From: Calothrix sp. PCC 6303
Lineage (GTDB): Bacteria > Cyanobacteriota > Cyanobacteriia > Cyanobacteriales > Nostocaceae
DNA: 64,000 nucleotides
Direction: 5' to 3'
NCBI RefSeq assembly: GCF_000317435.1
Contig: NC_019751.1
Coordinates: 1,240,001-1,304,000 of the forward strand
In this document: positions 41,868 through 50,883 of the stretch, in pieces
Numbering within the stretch: the first letter of the stretch is position 1
Layout of the letters: each line of letters starts with the position of its first letter
Made by a program: the position numbers and the translations under genes
Notes under the pieces: generated by a model
Seen by the model: only the letters and a program-made list of their open reading frames with translations
Told to the model about the DNA's origin: nothing
Database searches by the model: none

Positions 41868-42473
41868 TTAAACAATAGCCATCGGACGACTACCAGCCGC
41901 ATGACGATCAATCACCTCATCAATGATGCCGTAATTTTTCGCTTCCTCCGGAGACATAAAAAAGTCGCGTTCAGTATCTTCTGAGATCTTCTCAAAAGGT
42001 TGTCCAGTATGATCAGCCAGGTACTCATTCAAACGACGTTTGTGATAAAGAATTTCTTTAGCTTGAATTTCAATATCAGTTGCTTGTCCTTGTGCCCCAC
42101 CCAAAGGTTGGTGAATCATAATCCGTGAGTGAGGTAAACTCATCCGCTTACCTTTAGTTCCAGCACTCAACAGAAAAGCACCCATGCTTGCAGCAAGTCC
42201 TGTACAAATCGTACAGACATCAGGACGAATATGCTTCATCGTATCAAAAATACCCATACCCGCCGTCACCGATCCACCAGGAGAATTGATATACATATAT
42301 ATATCCTTCTCCGAATCTTCAGAATCTAAATATAAAAGTTGGGCAACAATCAAATTAGCCACATTGCTATCAATAGCCTGCCCTAAAAACAGAATGCGTT
42401 CACGCAATAAGCGGGAATAGATATCAAAAGCGCGTTCACCGCGACCTGATTGTTCAATGACGATAGGAATCAT
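41868..42473 (-). CDS. clpP: ATP-dependent Clp protease proteolytic subunit
   Basis: The 201-residue serine peptidase has the catalytic triad Ser96 (GLAASMGAF), His121 ([10 protein letters not shown]) and Asp170 (TERDFFMS). It forms tetradecameric rings that degrade proteins delivered by ClpC or ClpX. All motifs are intact, so this is an active ClpP rather than a ClpR. Cyanobacteria have several clpP genes; this one has no clpX or clpR neighbour in the window, which leaves the paralogue number open. Confidence 0.97.
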   Translation of the reverse strand: MIPIVIEQSGRGERAFDIYSRLLRERILFLGQAIDSNVANLIVAQLLYLDSEDSEKDIYMYINSPGGSVTAGMGIFDTMKHIRPDVCTICTGLAASMGAFLLSAGTKGKRMSLPHSRIMIHQPLGGAQGQATDIEIQAKEILYHKRRLNEYLADHTGQPFEKISEDTERDFFMSPEEAKNYGIIDEVIDRHAAGSRPMAIV

Positions 42474-42748
42474 GCAGTCTGCTCATAGTTACTTTAGGTA
42501 CATTTTATCGATATCTTGCGGTAGATGGTTTTGCCAGGAAACCGAACAAAAAATGGAGTACCGAAATAAGCAGCAAAATTCTCCAGAAAATCCTTAAATA
42601 TTCCTTTATAGTGTTGATTTGTAACATTATCGCCATTTTTAGCCCAATTCATCCGGATATGATCTAATCCAATCGGTAGATCCAAGTACAAAGTAAATTG
42701 GCACATAACACTTTTACTTTTGCTGTCATCCCCCTGGAGAGAGAAGCT

Positions 42749-42982
42749 ATGCTGGAAAAACTCATACAAGCTGCCATCATCACTTTTTTACTTCACCTTT
42801 TAGCAGCCATTAGTTCAAACACCTCAATCCCCAGCAAGCCAATACCATCATTGAGCGAAACTCCAAATGTCATGCCCTTGGCAAAAATTCAAAGTGCCAA
42901 AGACTTGCGTCGCTCAAACTTAGCAACAACCACTCCCACTACTAATATCGTGCTGCTTCCTCCAAATTCTAATTCTGATTAG
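42749..42982 (+). CDS. Possible small secreted or membrane peptide, 77 aa
   Basis: GGAGAG lies 7 nt upstream of the ATG at 42749. The product begins with a basic residue and a hydrophobic helix (LIQAAIITFLLHLLAAISS, residues 4-22) and continues with a Ser/Pro/Thr-rich tail. This looks like a signal-anchored peptide. No family is recognised and the gene is short, so it may be spurious. It is divergent from clpP. Confidence 0.4.
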   Translation: MLEKLIQAAIITFLLHLLAAISSNTSIPSKPIPSLSETPNVMPLAKIQSAKDLRRSNLATTTPTTNIVLLPPNSNSD

Positions 42983-43053
42983 CTACAGAGCTAACGTTAT
43001 CAGAGTTAGCTGCCACGCATCTAATTTTTATATAAGACACTATATATAAGACA

Positions 43054-43137
43054 CGGGCAAGACTTCGGCGTGAGCGCTCAGTCCTTACCTCCGGTACACT
43101 TCGTTCCGACAGGCTCAGGAACCATCGAACGCTGCCC
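43054..43137. repeat. 84-bp dispersed repeat, copy 2
   Basis: This copy differs from 9146-9229 at two bases. Its ends are inverted (CGGGCA..TGCCCG, extending 1 bp to 43138) and it has a perfect TGAGCGCTCA palindrome that copy 1 breaks. Confidence 0.85.
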
Positions 43138-43299
43138 GCACTACAATTATTTTGTGTTTTTGGCTTATGTAGGGCTTGTTGCACATCAGCTTACACCTCC
43201 CCCTGTATGGATCAGGCTTACTCTAGGCTGTGTAAATATTGCTTTACCGAAATACTAACGAAATTACAACATATTTTTAGAGAATTCTAATTAAATCAC

Positions 43300-43482
43300 G
43301 ACTTACGCAATCACTACGCAGTTACGTCATTGCGACGTAAGGTAGATGTTGAGTCGCAAAGCGACAAGCTGCGCGAACGGCTTCACTCCTCCGGAGAAGC
43401 AAGCTACGTAGAGTAACATAAGCCCGAAGGGCTGGCTTACGCCTACTCAAAGTCTTGTTTCCTCGTTACTATTGCGTAAGTC
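43300..43482. mobile_element. MITE-like element, 183 bp, GACTTACGCAA ends
   Basis: GACTTACGCAA at 43300-43310 is inverted at 43472-43482. The core lacks coding sequence and contains GC-rich palindromic words (GCTGCGCGAACGGCTTC; CTCCGGAGAAGCAAGCTACG). The ends match those of the element at 20369-20548 except at the outermost positions. No clear target duplication is seen. Confidence 0.6.
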
Positions 43483-43504
43483 CTATTGACATACCACTAG
43501 CACT

Positions 43505-44164
43505 ATGGAAATTGATTCTACCGACGGACTCACTAAGTCAGAGGAAGTTTCTCTAACAGCCATTATCTTAGCTGGAGGGAAAAGTTCACGAATGGGGCAA
43601 GATAAAGCCCTAATGCAAATTAATGGAATACCCCTTCTGCAAAAAGTCTATGAAGTTGCTGCATCTTGCTCCCAGCGAGTCCTAGTAGTGACCCCTTGGC
43701 AAGAACGTTATCAACAATTGTTGCCGCATACTTGTAATTTTGTACAAGAAATGCATATATCAGAGGAATTTAACGATATTCAAAACCATGGACCACTTGT
43801 GGGCTTTGCCCAAGCATTAGCAACAGTAGAAACAGAGTGGGTACTATTACTTGCTTGTGATTTACCAAATTTAGATGTGCAAACTCTCAAAGCCTGGGCA
43901 AATAAATTAACTCAAACAGAAGACCATTTCATCGCTGCACTTGTCAAACATGACAAAGGTTGGGAACCCCTATGTGGCTTTTACCGCCAACTTTGCTTAC
44001 CTCATTTGAACGAATTTATCAATCAGGGTGGACGTTCTTTCCAAAAATGGTTGGCACAAAATCCCGTTGCTGTTTTACCTGATTCTGTCCCGGAAATTTT
44101 CTTTAACTGCAACACACTAGAAGATGTCAGAAAAATCAACGCAACTAAATTTGAAAATAAATAG
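43505..44164 (+). CDS. mobA: Molybdenum cofactor guanylyltransferase
   Basis: The 219-residue nucleotidyltransferase joins GMP to molybdopterin to give the MGD form of the cofactor used by nitrate reductase and similar enzymes. LAGGKSSRMGQDKA (22-35) is the GTP-binding loop and LLACDLPNLD carries the metal-binding Asp. The length is normal. A 13-residue N-terminal extension precedes the usual start of the fold. It lies 107 bp before ilvH with no functional link. Confidence 0.93.
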   Translation: MEIDSTDGLTKSEEVSLTAIILAGGKSSRMGQDKALMQINGIPLLQKVYEVAASCSQRVLVVTPWQERYQQLLPHTCNFVQEMHISEEFNDIQNHGPLVGFAQALATVETEWVLLLACDLPNLDVQTLKAWANKLTQTEDHFIAALVKHDKGWEPLCGFYRQLCLPHLNEFINQGGRSFQKWLAQNPVAVLPDSVPEIFFNCNTLEDVRKINATKFENK

Positions 44165-44271
44165 AAATTCCGTACAGGTTTAAGTTTAAAATAGACTTCT
44201 AAACTTTCACTATCACACTCCAGTCAGCATTGCAGGATATTCATTCCCCATCCTAGCTTGCGTAGGCAATC

Positions 44272-44790
44272 ATGAAACACACCCTTTCCGTACTTGTAGA
44301 AGACGAAGCAGGAGTTCTCTCTCGCATCGCTGGTTTATTTGCCCGCCGTGGCTTTAATATTGAAAGCCTTGCCGTTGGACCTGCTGAGAAATCAGGAATT
44401 TCCAGAATCACGATGGTTGTACCCGGTGATGACCGCATTATTGAACAACTCACCAAACAGCTGTACAAATTAATTAACGTCCTCAAAGTCCTAGATATAA
44501 CAGAAACACCCTGTGTTGAACGGGAGTTGATGCTGTTGAAGGTAAATGCAAGTAGTGGCAATCGTTCGGAAATTGTCGAACTAGCTCAAATATTTAGAGC
44601 GCGAGTCGTAGATGTTGCTGAAGATTCATTGACTCTTGAAGTCGTGGGTGATCCTGGTAAAATGGTGGCGATTGTTCAAGTACTACAAAAGTTTGGTCTC
44701 AAAGAAATTGCCCGTACTGGAAAAATTGCCCTGACACGGGAATCTGGAGTCAACACAGAATTACTCAAGTCGTTGGAAGCTAAGGTTTAG
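44272..44790 (+). CDS. ilvH: Acetolactate synthase small (regulatory) subunit
   Basis: The 172-residue protein has an N-terminal ACT domain ([35 protein letters not shown], in parts) that binds valine for feedback control, and the ALS C-terminal domain ([31 protein letters not shown]). It activates and regulates the catalytic IlvB subunit in branched-chain amino acid synthesis. Length and motifs are typical. ilvB is not in the window. Confidence 0.97.
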   Translation: MKHTLSVLVEDEAGVLSRIAGLFARRGFNIESLAVGPAEKSGISRITMVVPGDDRIIEQLTKQLYKLINVLKVLDITETPCVERELMLLKVNASSGNRSEIVELAQIFRARVVDVAEDSLTLEVVGDPGKMVAIVQVLQKFGLKEIARTGKIALTRESGVNTELLKSLEAKV

Positions 44791-45857
44791 AAAAATTAGT
44801 ACTTTTTTCAACGAAAGTATTCAGATTCCCAAATTATTGAGAGATTTTGTGACTGACACAGAATTTTACAATGCGGGGATTTATCTAGTGGGCTGCCCAA
44901 AAATGCCGGGTACGACTAATAAGTCATAAACTTTATCAAGACGCTCAAAGTTTACTTGGTAAATTATTAGAGACTTGCTTTTTAATAACGTACCAATCGA
45001 ACCGTAGTTATCATCGGTGCGTGACGCTAGAAATATTAATGATTCCCTGATTATATTGTCGTAGCGTCACACACCCTACAAATAGTCACTTAGTCTGACT
45101 TTTTGATTATTTTTACCCTTTCCAAGACCTGTGAGTGAAAAATATTCTCACTATAGTTTAGTCAATGCTATAAAAAAATATAATTCCCGGTGCCAAATTG
45201 CGTAATTTATAGACAGCAGAGATCAGGTTATTCAACTTCTGCATCAAAGTTCTGCCAAATTGGCACAAAATAAATATTGAAAACTGATACAAAGACTACA
45301 GATAGATAAAAAGCAGCATTTATTAATAATGACCTTAAACACCTTCAGTTTAAGTATCTGACAACTTGCCTTGTGAGATAAAGTTCATTTTTAAAAAATT
45401 TTATTGAGGATATCGAGTCGTATGTCATAAATAATTACTATAAAACTAAATAGTTGTATTACGAAGTAAGTGAGCAATTAGCGAATGTGAAGTACATTTA
45501 AATATCTATATAGATAAAATATTAATTTAGATGTTTACCAAAGCCTTATCACAAATCATAATTTTAGATGTTGAGAATGTAGATCAAGCAACTTAAATAG
45601 AATTTAAATGTAAGCTGTATATAGATGGAAAGATAGTAACTTGAGTTTTCAAAAATCAGCTTTGGTAGTGAAGACTTCATCTAATTGAATTTAATAGATA
45701 GATAGCTATAGGTAGCTAATGTTTCTATAGAAGTTAGCTGGTCAGCAGTATTATTTAATTAATAATATATAGCCAACCATGTTTTACTAGTTCCAGTCCA
45801 AATAAAATTATTCGGCACTCAGATGATGAAATTTTTCTCTAGGAGGGTTTGACGGAT
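44791..45857. other. 1.07-kb leader region of the polysaccharide cluster
   Basis: It contains a palindromic repeat (45016-45075) and otherwise AT-rich DNA without genes. The cluster promoter should lie near its right end, but no consensus boxes stand out. The only strong signal is AGGAGG at 45841 before the first gene. Confidence 0.55.
45016..45075 (-). repeat. Palindrome GGTGCGTGACGCT..AGCGTCACACACC
   Basis: Arms at 45016-45028 and 45063-45075 pair at 12 of 13 positions, with the one odd pair at the same place and of the same kind as in the element at 41657-41719. Confidence 0.65.
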
Positions 45858-47903
45858 ATGAACTTGTTATTTTTTATTTCCCACTGGATTGTTCAAAAAT
45901 TGCTCAATAGCCTATCCAGTAAATTGTTAAAATTGCGAAATCGTCATCTATTTTGCCTAGATATTATTATCTTTTCTATTACCCCTTTGTTAGCACTGAT
46001 ATTAAGATTGGATGGGAATCTTAGCATCCAGGAATACCTATCAGATTTAACTATTGCAACAGCACTATTCATACTTATTAAAATTTCTGTTTTCTGGAGC
46101 CTTGGTTTTTATCGCCGTTACTGGCGCTATGCAAGTATCGAAGAATTAGTATATGTAATTGTCTTGACTGCATCAGCAGTGGTAGTTCAGGCAATCGTGT
46201 TTGATATTCTTGATAGTACAGTGCCATTTACGGTTGATGAACTACCACAATCACTACCATTTATCGATGGATTACTATCATGTGTATTTATTGGTGGATT
46301 GAGATTTAGTTTTCGTGTGACAGAGCGAATTAAACAGAGAAGGTCAGTATTCAATCCTCAACAACCAGTATTGATAATAGGTGCGGGAAGTGCAGGCATT
46401 TCGTTAGTTGAAGATATGCAACGTAGTCCACAACTAGGGTTGCGTCCGGTTGCCTTCATTGACGATGATCCCCAAAAGCTAAACTTGAGGATCCGTGGTA
46501 TCCCAGTTGTGGGAGGATGCGATCGCATTCCGGAAATAGTCCAGATAATGGGTATCCATCGAGTTATCATTGCCATGCCAACCGTAGCTGGGCAAGTGAT
46601 TCGGGAAATAGTTGACATCTGTCAAGCAACAGGGATTCACACCAGTACCTTACCTGGAATTCATGAGATTCTTAACGGACGTGTTCGAGTAGAAAGCATC
46701 AGAGATGTTCGCATCGAAGATTTACTCCGTCGTGAACCAGTTCAAACAGACGTTCACCAGGTATCCCAATTCATCAAAGGGAAGAAAGTTTTAATTACAG
46801 GTGCAGGTGGTTCCATTGGTAGCGAACTCTCCCGGCAAATCCTCAAATGCCAACCATCACAAATTATACTCCTGGGACATGGTGAAAACTCCATATTCAA
46901 CATTCAGCAAGAACTTCAACAAGTTGTTCAAGTCCTCAAGCATGATGGCAAAGTTCAAGGACATACACCCGATATACTCACATTCATTGCCGATATTCGG
47001 TTTCGAGACAGACTTAAACATGCTTTTGAGAAATTCCAGCCCGATGTCGTATTCCATGCAGCTGCACATAAGCACGTCCCTCTGATGGAGACAAATCCTG
47101 GAGAAGCCATCACAAACAACGTCATCGGGACTCAAAATCTAGTCACCTTAGCATTGCAGTACAACGTCAATCATTTCGTGATGATTTCCACCGACAAAGC
47201 AGTCAATCCTACAAATGTCATGGGTGCTAGCAAGCGAGTTGCCGAGATGTTAGTTTTGGAAGCAGCAAAACAAAGTGGCAAAGCATACGTTGCCGTCCGC
47301 TTTGGCAATGTTCTTGGCAGTCGGGGTAGCGTTGTACCCACATTTAAACAACAAATTGCCGCAGGTGGACCGATCACAGTTACCCATCCTGATATTTGTC
47401 GCTACTTCATGACTATTCCCGAAGCAGTTCAATTAGTCCTGCAAGCAGCAGTACTTGGACGTGGAGGTGAAGTATTAATGTTGAATATGGGTGAACCTGT
47501 GAAGATTGTTGATTTAGCAGAGGAACTAATTCGTCTTTCTGGGTACGAAGTTAACAAAGATATTGAAATTAAGTTCACCGGACTTAGACCAGGGGAAAAG
47601 CTATTTGAAGAGTTGTTTATTGAAGGAGAAGAATACGATCCAACCGAACATGAAAAGCTGTTTATGGTGAGGAATGCTAGCAGAATTATTCCCAGAAACT
47701 TGGGCATTACAGTAGATGCTTTATGTCAGTCTGCCACTAAGAACGATACAAACTCCATCATGTTTTTGTTAGAGCAAATAGTACCAGGTTATAAACCGAA
47801 GTATTTAGGTAATAATTCATTTTCTGATGCCTTGATAAAAAATATCAGTAATACGACATCAAGTGATACTTTATTAAGCAATATTCATCCGCGAAGAGTA
47901 TAA
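45858..47903 (+). CDS. Membrane NDP-sugar 4,6-dehydratase (PglF/WbpM/CapD family)
   Basis: The start is ATG 45858, with AGGAGG 11 nt upstream; a TTG at 45849 is too close to that site. The 681-residue protein has four N-terminal transmembrane helices (about 25-145), a first nucleotide-binding fold (VLIIGAGSAGISLVEDM, about 173) and a second, catalytic one (VLITGAGGSIGSELSRQI, about 313). STDKAVNPTNVMGASKR carries the active-site Lys, with Met where classical dehydratases have Tyr, as in WbpM. The family makes UDP-4-keto-6-deoxy sugars from UDP-GlcNAc. It is the first gene of the glycan cluster. Confidence 0.93.
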   Translation: MNLLFFISHWIVQKLLNSLSSKLLKLRNRHLFCLDIIIFSITPLLALILRLDGNLSIQEYLSDLTIATALFILIKISVFWSLGFYRRYWRYASIEELVYVIVLTASAVVVQAIVFDILDSTVPFTVDELPQSLPFIDGLLSCVFIGGLRFSFRVTERIKQRRSVFNPQQPVLIIGAGSAGISLVEDMQRSPQLGLRPVAFIDDDPQKLNLRIRGIPVVGGCDRIPEIVQIMGIHRVIIAMPTVAGQVIREIVDICQATGIHTSTLPGIHEILNGRVRVESIRDVRIEDLLRREPVQTDVHQVSQFIKGKKVLITGAGGSIGSELSRQILKCQPSQIILLGHGENSIFNIQQELQQVVQVLKHDGKVQGHTPDILTFIADIRFRDRLKHAFEKFQPDVVFHAAAHKHVPLMETNPGEAITNNVIGTQNLVTLALQYNVNHFVMISTDKAVNPTNVMGASKRVAEMLVLEAAKQSGKAYVAVRFGNVLGSRGSVVPTFKQQIAAGGPITVTHPDICRYFMTIPEAVQLVLQAAVLGRGGEVLMLNMGEPVKIVDLAEELIRLSGYEVNKDIEIKFTGLRPGEKLFEELFIEGEEYDPTEHEKLFMVRNASRIIPRNLGITVDALCQSATKNDTNSIMFLLEQIVPGYKPKYLGNNSFSDALIKNISNTTSSDTLLSNIHPRRV

Positions 47904-47932
47904 ACTAGAAATTATTAAGGTGGTCAGCTTTA

Positions 47933-49396
47933 ATGAAGCTAGAAAGATATATACAATGTTTGATACTGATGTTTTTGGTAATTTTATTTGCATATCAAAC
48001 TATATTACCTACAGGTGCTTCAACTAGTATCACTACATATTATGAAGTTAGCGATGAAAATTTTGAAAATCCAGAACGAGGTTTTTATGTATCATTTGAT
48101 CCACTAGAAAATGACCAAAAAGACAAAGTATATCCTTTAAATTTGATTGATTTACAAAAAATTAAACAGGATAGAATTTCCTTAATAAAACGCATCTATC
48201 TTCTATCAGAATTTAGAGATAAGCAAATCTCTGAAAATTATCTGACTATGATATCTAATGACTGCAACCTATCTCGACAAGCAGGGCTAAAAATGATTAT
48301 TCGTTTTTCCTATAATTGGCTTGAAGATAATGCTGATGCTCCAAAAGATATCATATTATCTCATATTGAGCAATTAAAGCCTATTTTACAAAAAAATTAT
48401 GATGTAATTGCCTATATGGAAGCAGGATTTATAGGTCGTTGGGGAGAATGGCATAGTTCTACAAATGGCTTAGATCAAGATATTAGTATTAAAAGAGAAA
48501 TATTGCTCAAAATTTTAGCGGTTTTGCCAAGTCAGAGAATGGTAGCGATTCGATATCCGCATGATAAAACAGATATTTTTCAAAATAATAACAATTTGAC
48601 AGAAGAAGAAGCTCTTAACCTGAGTAATAGAGCAAGAGTCGGATTTCATAATGATTGTTTTTTAGCTGATATAGATGACGGAGGAACATACAAAAGTATC
48701 GATTCATTTGAGATAGCTCAACAAAAAAAATTTTTAAATAAGGAAAATATGTATGTCTTACAAGGTGGAGAAGTATGTACCCTTACAAGTACAGATCATA
48801 CAGGCAAATATTATGATTGTTCAAACGCATTAAGAGAATTAGAACAAATGCGCTGGAGTACACTAAATACAAGTATTAAAGATGGTAAAGAAATATTTAA
48901 CAAATGGAAATTGCAAGGCTGTATCGACACAATTAGTAAAAAATTAGGCTACCGTTTCAATTTACTCAGTTCAACAATTACACAAAAATCAAATCCGGGC
49001 GGTATTTTTTCAATCAAATTAGAAATTAATAACAGTGGATGGGCTAGTCCTTACAATCAACATCAAATAGAGATAATATTACGAAACATAGAAACTCAAG
49101 ATGAATATTATTTAGTTATAGAGCAAAATCTTGGAACCTGGATACACAATCAGAAAAAAACTATTGACATTACTGCCGGTATTCCAGAGTCGATAAATAC
49201 CGGGAGTTATCAAGTTTTATTAAACTTACCGGATATGTCCCCCAAACTATATAAGCGTCCAGAATATTCAATTAGGTTTGCCAATAAAGATGTTTGGGAA
49301 AATTCTACAGGTTATAATTCTTTGTTGCATACAGTGACTGTAGATTTTAATAAAAATAATACCTATTCAGGTCAATATTTTTTTAAGCCACGATGA
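47933..49396 (+). CDS. Secreted DUF4874/DUF4832 protein, possible glycoside-hydrolase-like barrel
   Basis: A signal peptide (about 1-28, CLILMFLVILFAYQTILPTGA) leads to a domain starting NFENPERGFYVSFDP, typical of DUF4874, with GLKMIIRFSYNW and IAYMEAGFIGRWGEWHSS resembling the strand ends of a TIM-barrel glycosidase (acidic residues after strands). A DUF4832-type part (about 200-340) and a C-terminal beta-sandwich follow. It likely acts on or binds the polysaccharide outside the cell. It starts 29 bp after the dehydratase, with AAGGTGG as ribosome site. No catalytic role is proven. Confidence 0.8.
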   Translation: MKLERYIQCLILMFLVILFAYQTILPTGASTSITTYYEVSDENFENPERGFYVSFDPLENDQKDKVYPLNLIDLQKIKQDRISLIKRIYLLSEFRDKQISENYLTMISNDCNLSRQAGLKMIIRFSYNWLEDNADAPKDIILSHIEQLKPILQKNYDVIAYMEAGFIGRWGEWHSSTNGLDQDISIKREILLKILAVLPSQRMVAIRYPHDKTDIFQNNNNLTEEEALNLSNRARVGFHNDCFLADIDDGGTYKSIDSFEIAQQKKFLNKENMYVLQGGEVCTLTSTDHTGKYYDCSNALRELEQMRWSTLNTSIKDGKEIFNKWKLQGCIDTISKKLGYRFNLLSSTITQKSNPGGIFSIKLEINNSGWASPYNQHQIEIILRNIETQDEYYLVIEQNLGTWIHNQKKTIDITAGIPESINTGSYQVLLNLPDMSPKLYKRPEYSIRFANKDVWENSTGYNSLLHTVTVDFNKNNTYSGQYFFKPR

Positions 49397-49448
49397 AAAC
49401 TTTCAGAACTTTAATAGTTATATGATGTGTTGATGGGAATAAATATCA

Positions 49449-50828
49449 ATGACAAAAAAAGTAAATTACAAAACAATTTTTGGATTCTGGAATAATCTAA
49501 CTAGCGGATCAACTAACCGAAAAATATTTGGTTCGGCAGTGACAGTTATCTTGATCACAGCTTTTGTGAAAATAGTGACTATCGCAAAAGAATTAATTGT
49601 TGCCTGGAAATTTGGCATTGGGGATGCACTTGATTGTTTTTTAATTGCTTATGTAGTTCCAGCATTCATTATTAATGTAGTAGCGGGGTCATTTAATGCT
49701 GCTTTGATTCCTACTTATATTCGAGTCCGTGAGCAAGAAGGTAAGGAAGCTGCTCAAGAACTTTTTTCTGGAGCAACTTTTTGCGGGGTAGGAGTACTTG
49801 TATTGACAACAGTACTATTATTGATTAGCGCACCATTGTATTTGCCAAAAATAGCTACAGGCTTCAGCCTCGAAAAACTAGATTTAACTTTTCAGCTTCT
49901 GTATGCGATCGCACCAGTAATTATCTTATCTGGAGTGATTACTGTGTGGGGAGCCATTTTAAATGCAGGTGAACGTTTCGCATTGACCTCCATTACTCCA
50001 ATCATTACTCCCACTACTAGCGTCTTATTTCTGCTACTTACTAATTCACTGGGGGCATTTGCTTTAACAGGAGGTTTATTATGTGGCACATTTTTAGAAG
50101 TTATTGTTATCGGCTTTGCACTACATAAACAAGGCACTTCAGTGGTACCAAGATGGTATGGTTTTAATAACAATCTGCGTCATATAACTAACGTATATAG
50201 ACCAATTATTGCTGGTGCATGTCTAATCTCAAGTGCTGGTTTAGTGGATGACTCGATGGCTGCGATGTTAGCACCTGGAAGTGTTGCAGCACTAAGTTAT
50301 GGTAATAAATTAACCGTATTACCCATAAACCTAGCTGTTACTGCATTAAGAACCGTTGTTACTCCTTACTTTTCAAAAATGATTGCCCATGAAGATTGGG
50401 CTGGTGTACGTCATACCCTCAAGCGCTATCTATCCCTTATATTTGCAACTACATTACCTTTAACTATATTTATCATTCTGTTCTCACAAAATATAATTAA
50501 GTTCTTATTAGAAAAAGGTTCTTTTACAGCATCTGATGCGGAATTAGTGTCTCAAATTCAAGCATGTTTTGCACTACAGATACCTTTTTATATCGCTAAT
50601 ATTTTGGTAGTTATATTGATTAATTCGTTAACTTTTAATCACGTACTTGTCAAAGTATCAATTTTTAATCTAGCTATAAATATTTCGTTGAACTTTGTTT
50701 TTATACATTGGATGGGAATTAAAGGCATTGCCTTATCAACAAGTTGTATATATATGTTTTGCTTTTCTTACTTACTTATCTATGTGATTAAAAAATTACC
50801 CCAAACTAGCAAAGTCAATATTTCTTGA
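49449..50828 (+). CDS. MurJ/Wzx-type lipid-linked oligosaccharide flippase
   Basis: The 459-residue, highly hydrophobic protein has about 12-14 membrane helices. The N-terminal SAVTVILITAFVKIVTIAKELIVAWKFG and AGSFNAALIPTYIRVREQEG follow the MurJ (MviN) pattern with basic residues in the central cavity. Its place among glycosyltransferases and a polymerase suggests it flips the undecaprenyl-linked repeat unit rather than lipid II. It is shorter than typical MurJ (about 510-530), missing part of the C-terminal helices. Confidence 0.88.
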   Translation: MTKKVNYKTIFGFWNNLTSGSTNRKIFGSAVTVILITAFVKIVTIAKELIVAWKFGIGDALDCFLIAYVVPAFIINVVAGSFNAALIPTYIRVREQEGKEAAQELFSGATFCGVGVLVLTTVLLLISAPLYLPKIATGFSLEKLDLTFQLLYAIAPVIILSGVITVWGAILNAGERFALTSITPIITPTTSVLFLLLTNSLGAFALTGGLLCGTFLEVIVIGFALHKQGTSVVPRWYGFNNNLRHITNVYRPIIAGACLISSAGLVDDSMAAMLAPGSVAALSYGNKLTVLPINLAVTALRTVVTPYFSKMIAHEDWAGVRHTLKRYLSLIFATTLPLTIFIILFSQNIIKFLLEKGSFTASDAELVSQIQACFALQIPFYIANILVVILINSLTFNHVLVKVSIFNLAINISLNFVFIHWMGIKGIALSTSCIYMFCFSYLLIYVIKKLPQTSKVNIS

Positions 50829-50883
50829 TGACTTTCATTTCATATTTATCCTTTACAAATAATTATTCACCCCAATATAGTTT

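Larger units (their letters stand above)
42983..43504. other. Gene-free region with dispersed repeat and MITE
   Basis: It holds the second copy of the 84-bp repeat (43054-43137) and a MITE-like element (43300-43482). The bases between them show nothing else. Confidence 0.6.

Noticed and set aside
42494-42769. 91-codon open frame on the minus strand upstream of clpP
   Set aside because: It overlaps the better-supported plus-strand start at 42749, has no ribosome site at any in-frame ATG, and the translation shows no family-like pattern.
49449-50828. Calling the flippase murJ (essential lipid II flippase)
   Set aside because: It lies inside a polysaccharide cluster and is shorter than typical MurJ, so a Wzx-like role is more probable although the fold is the same.
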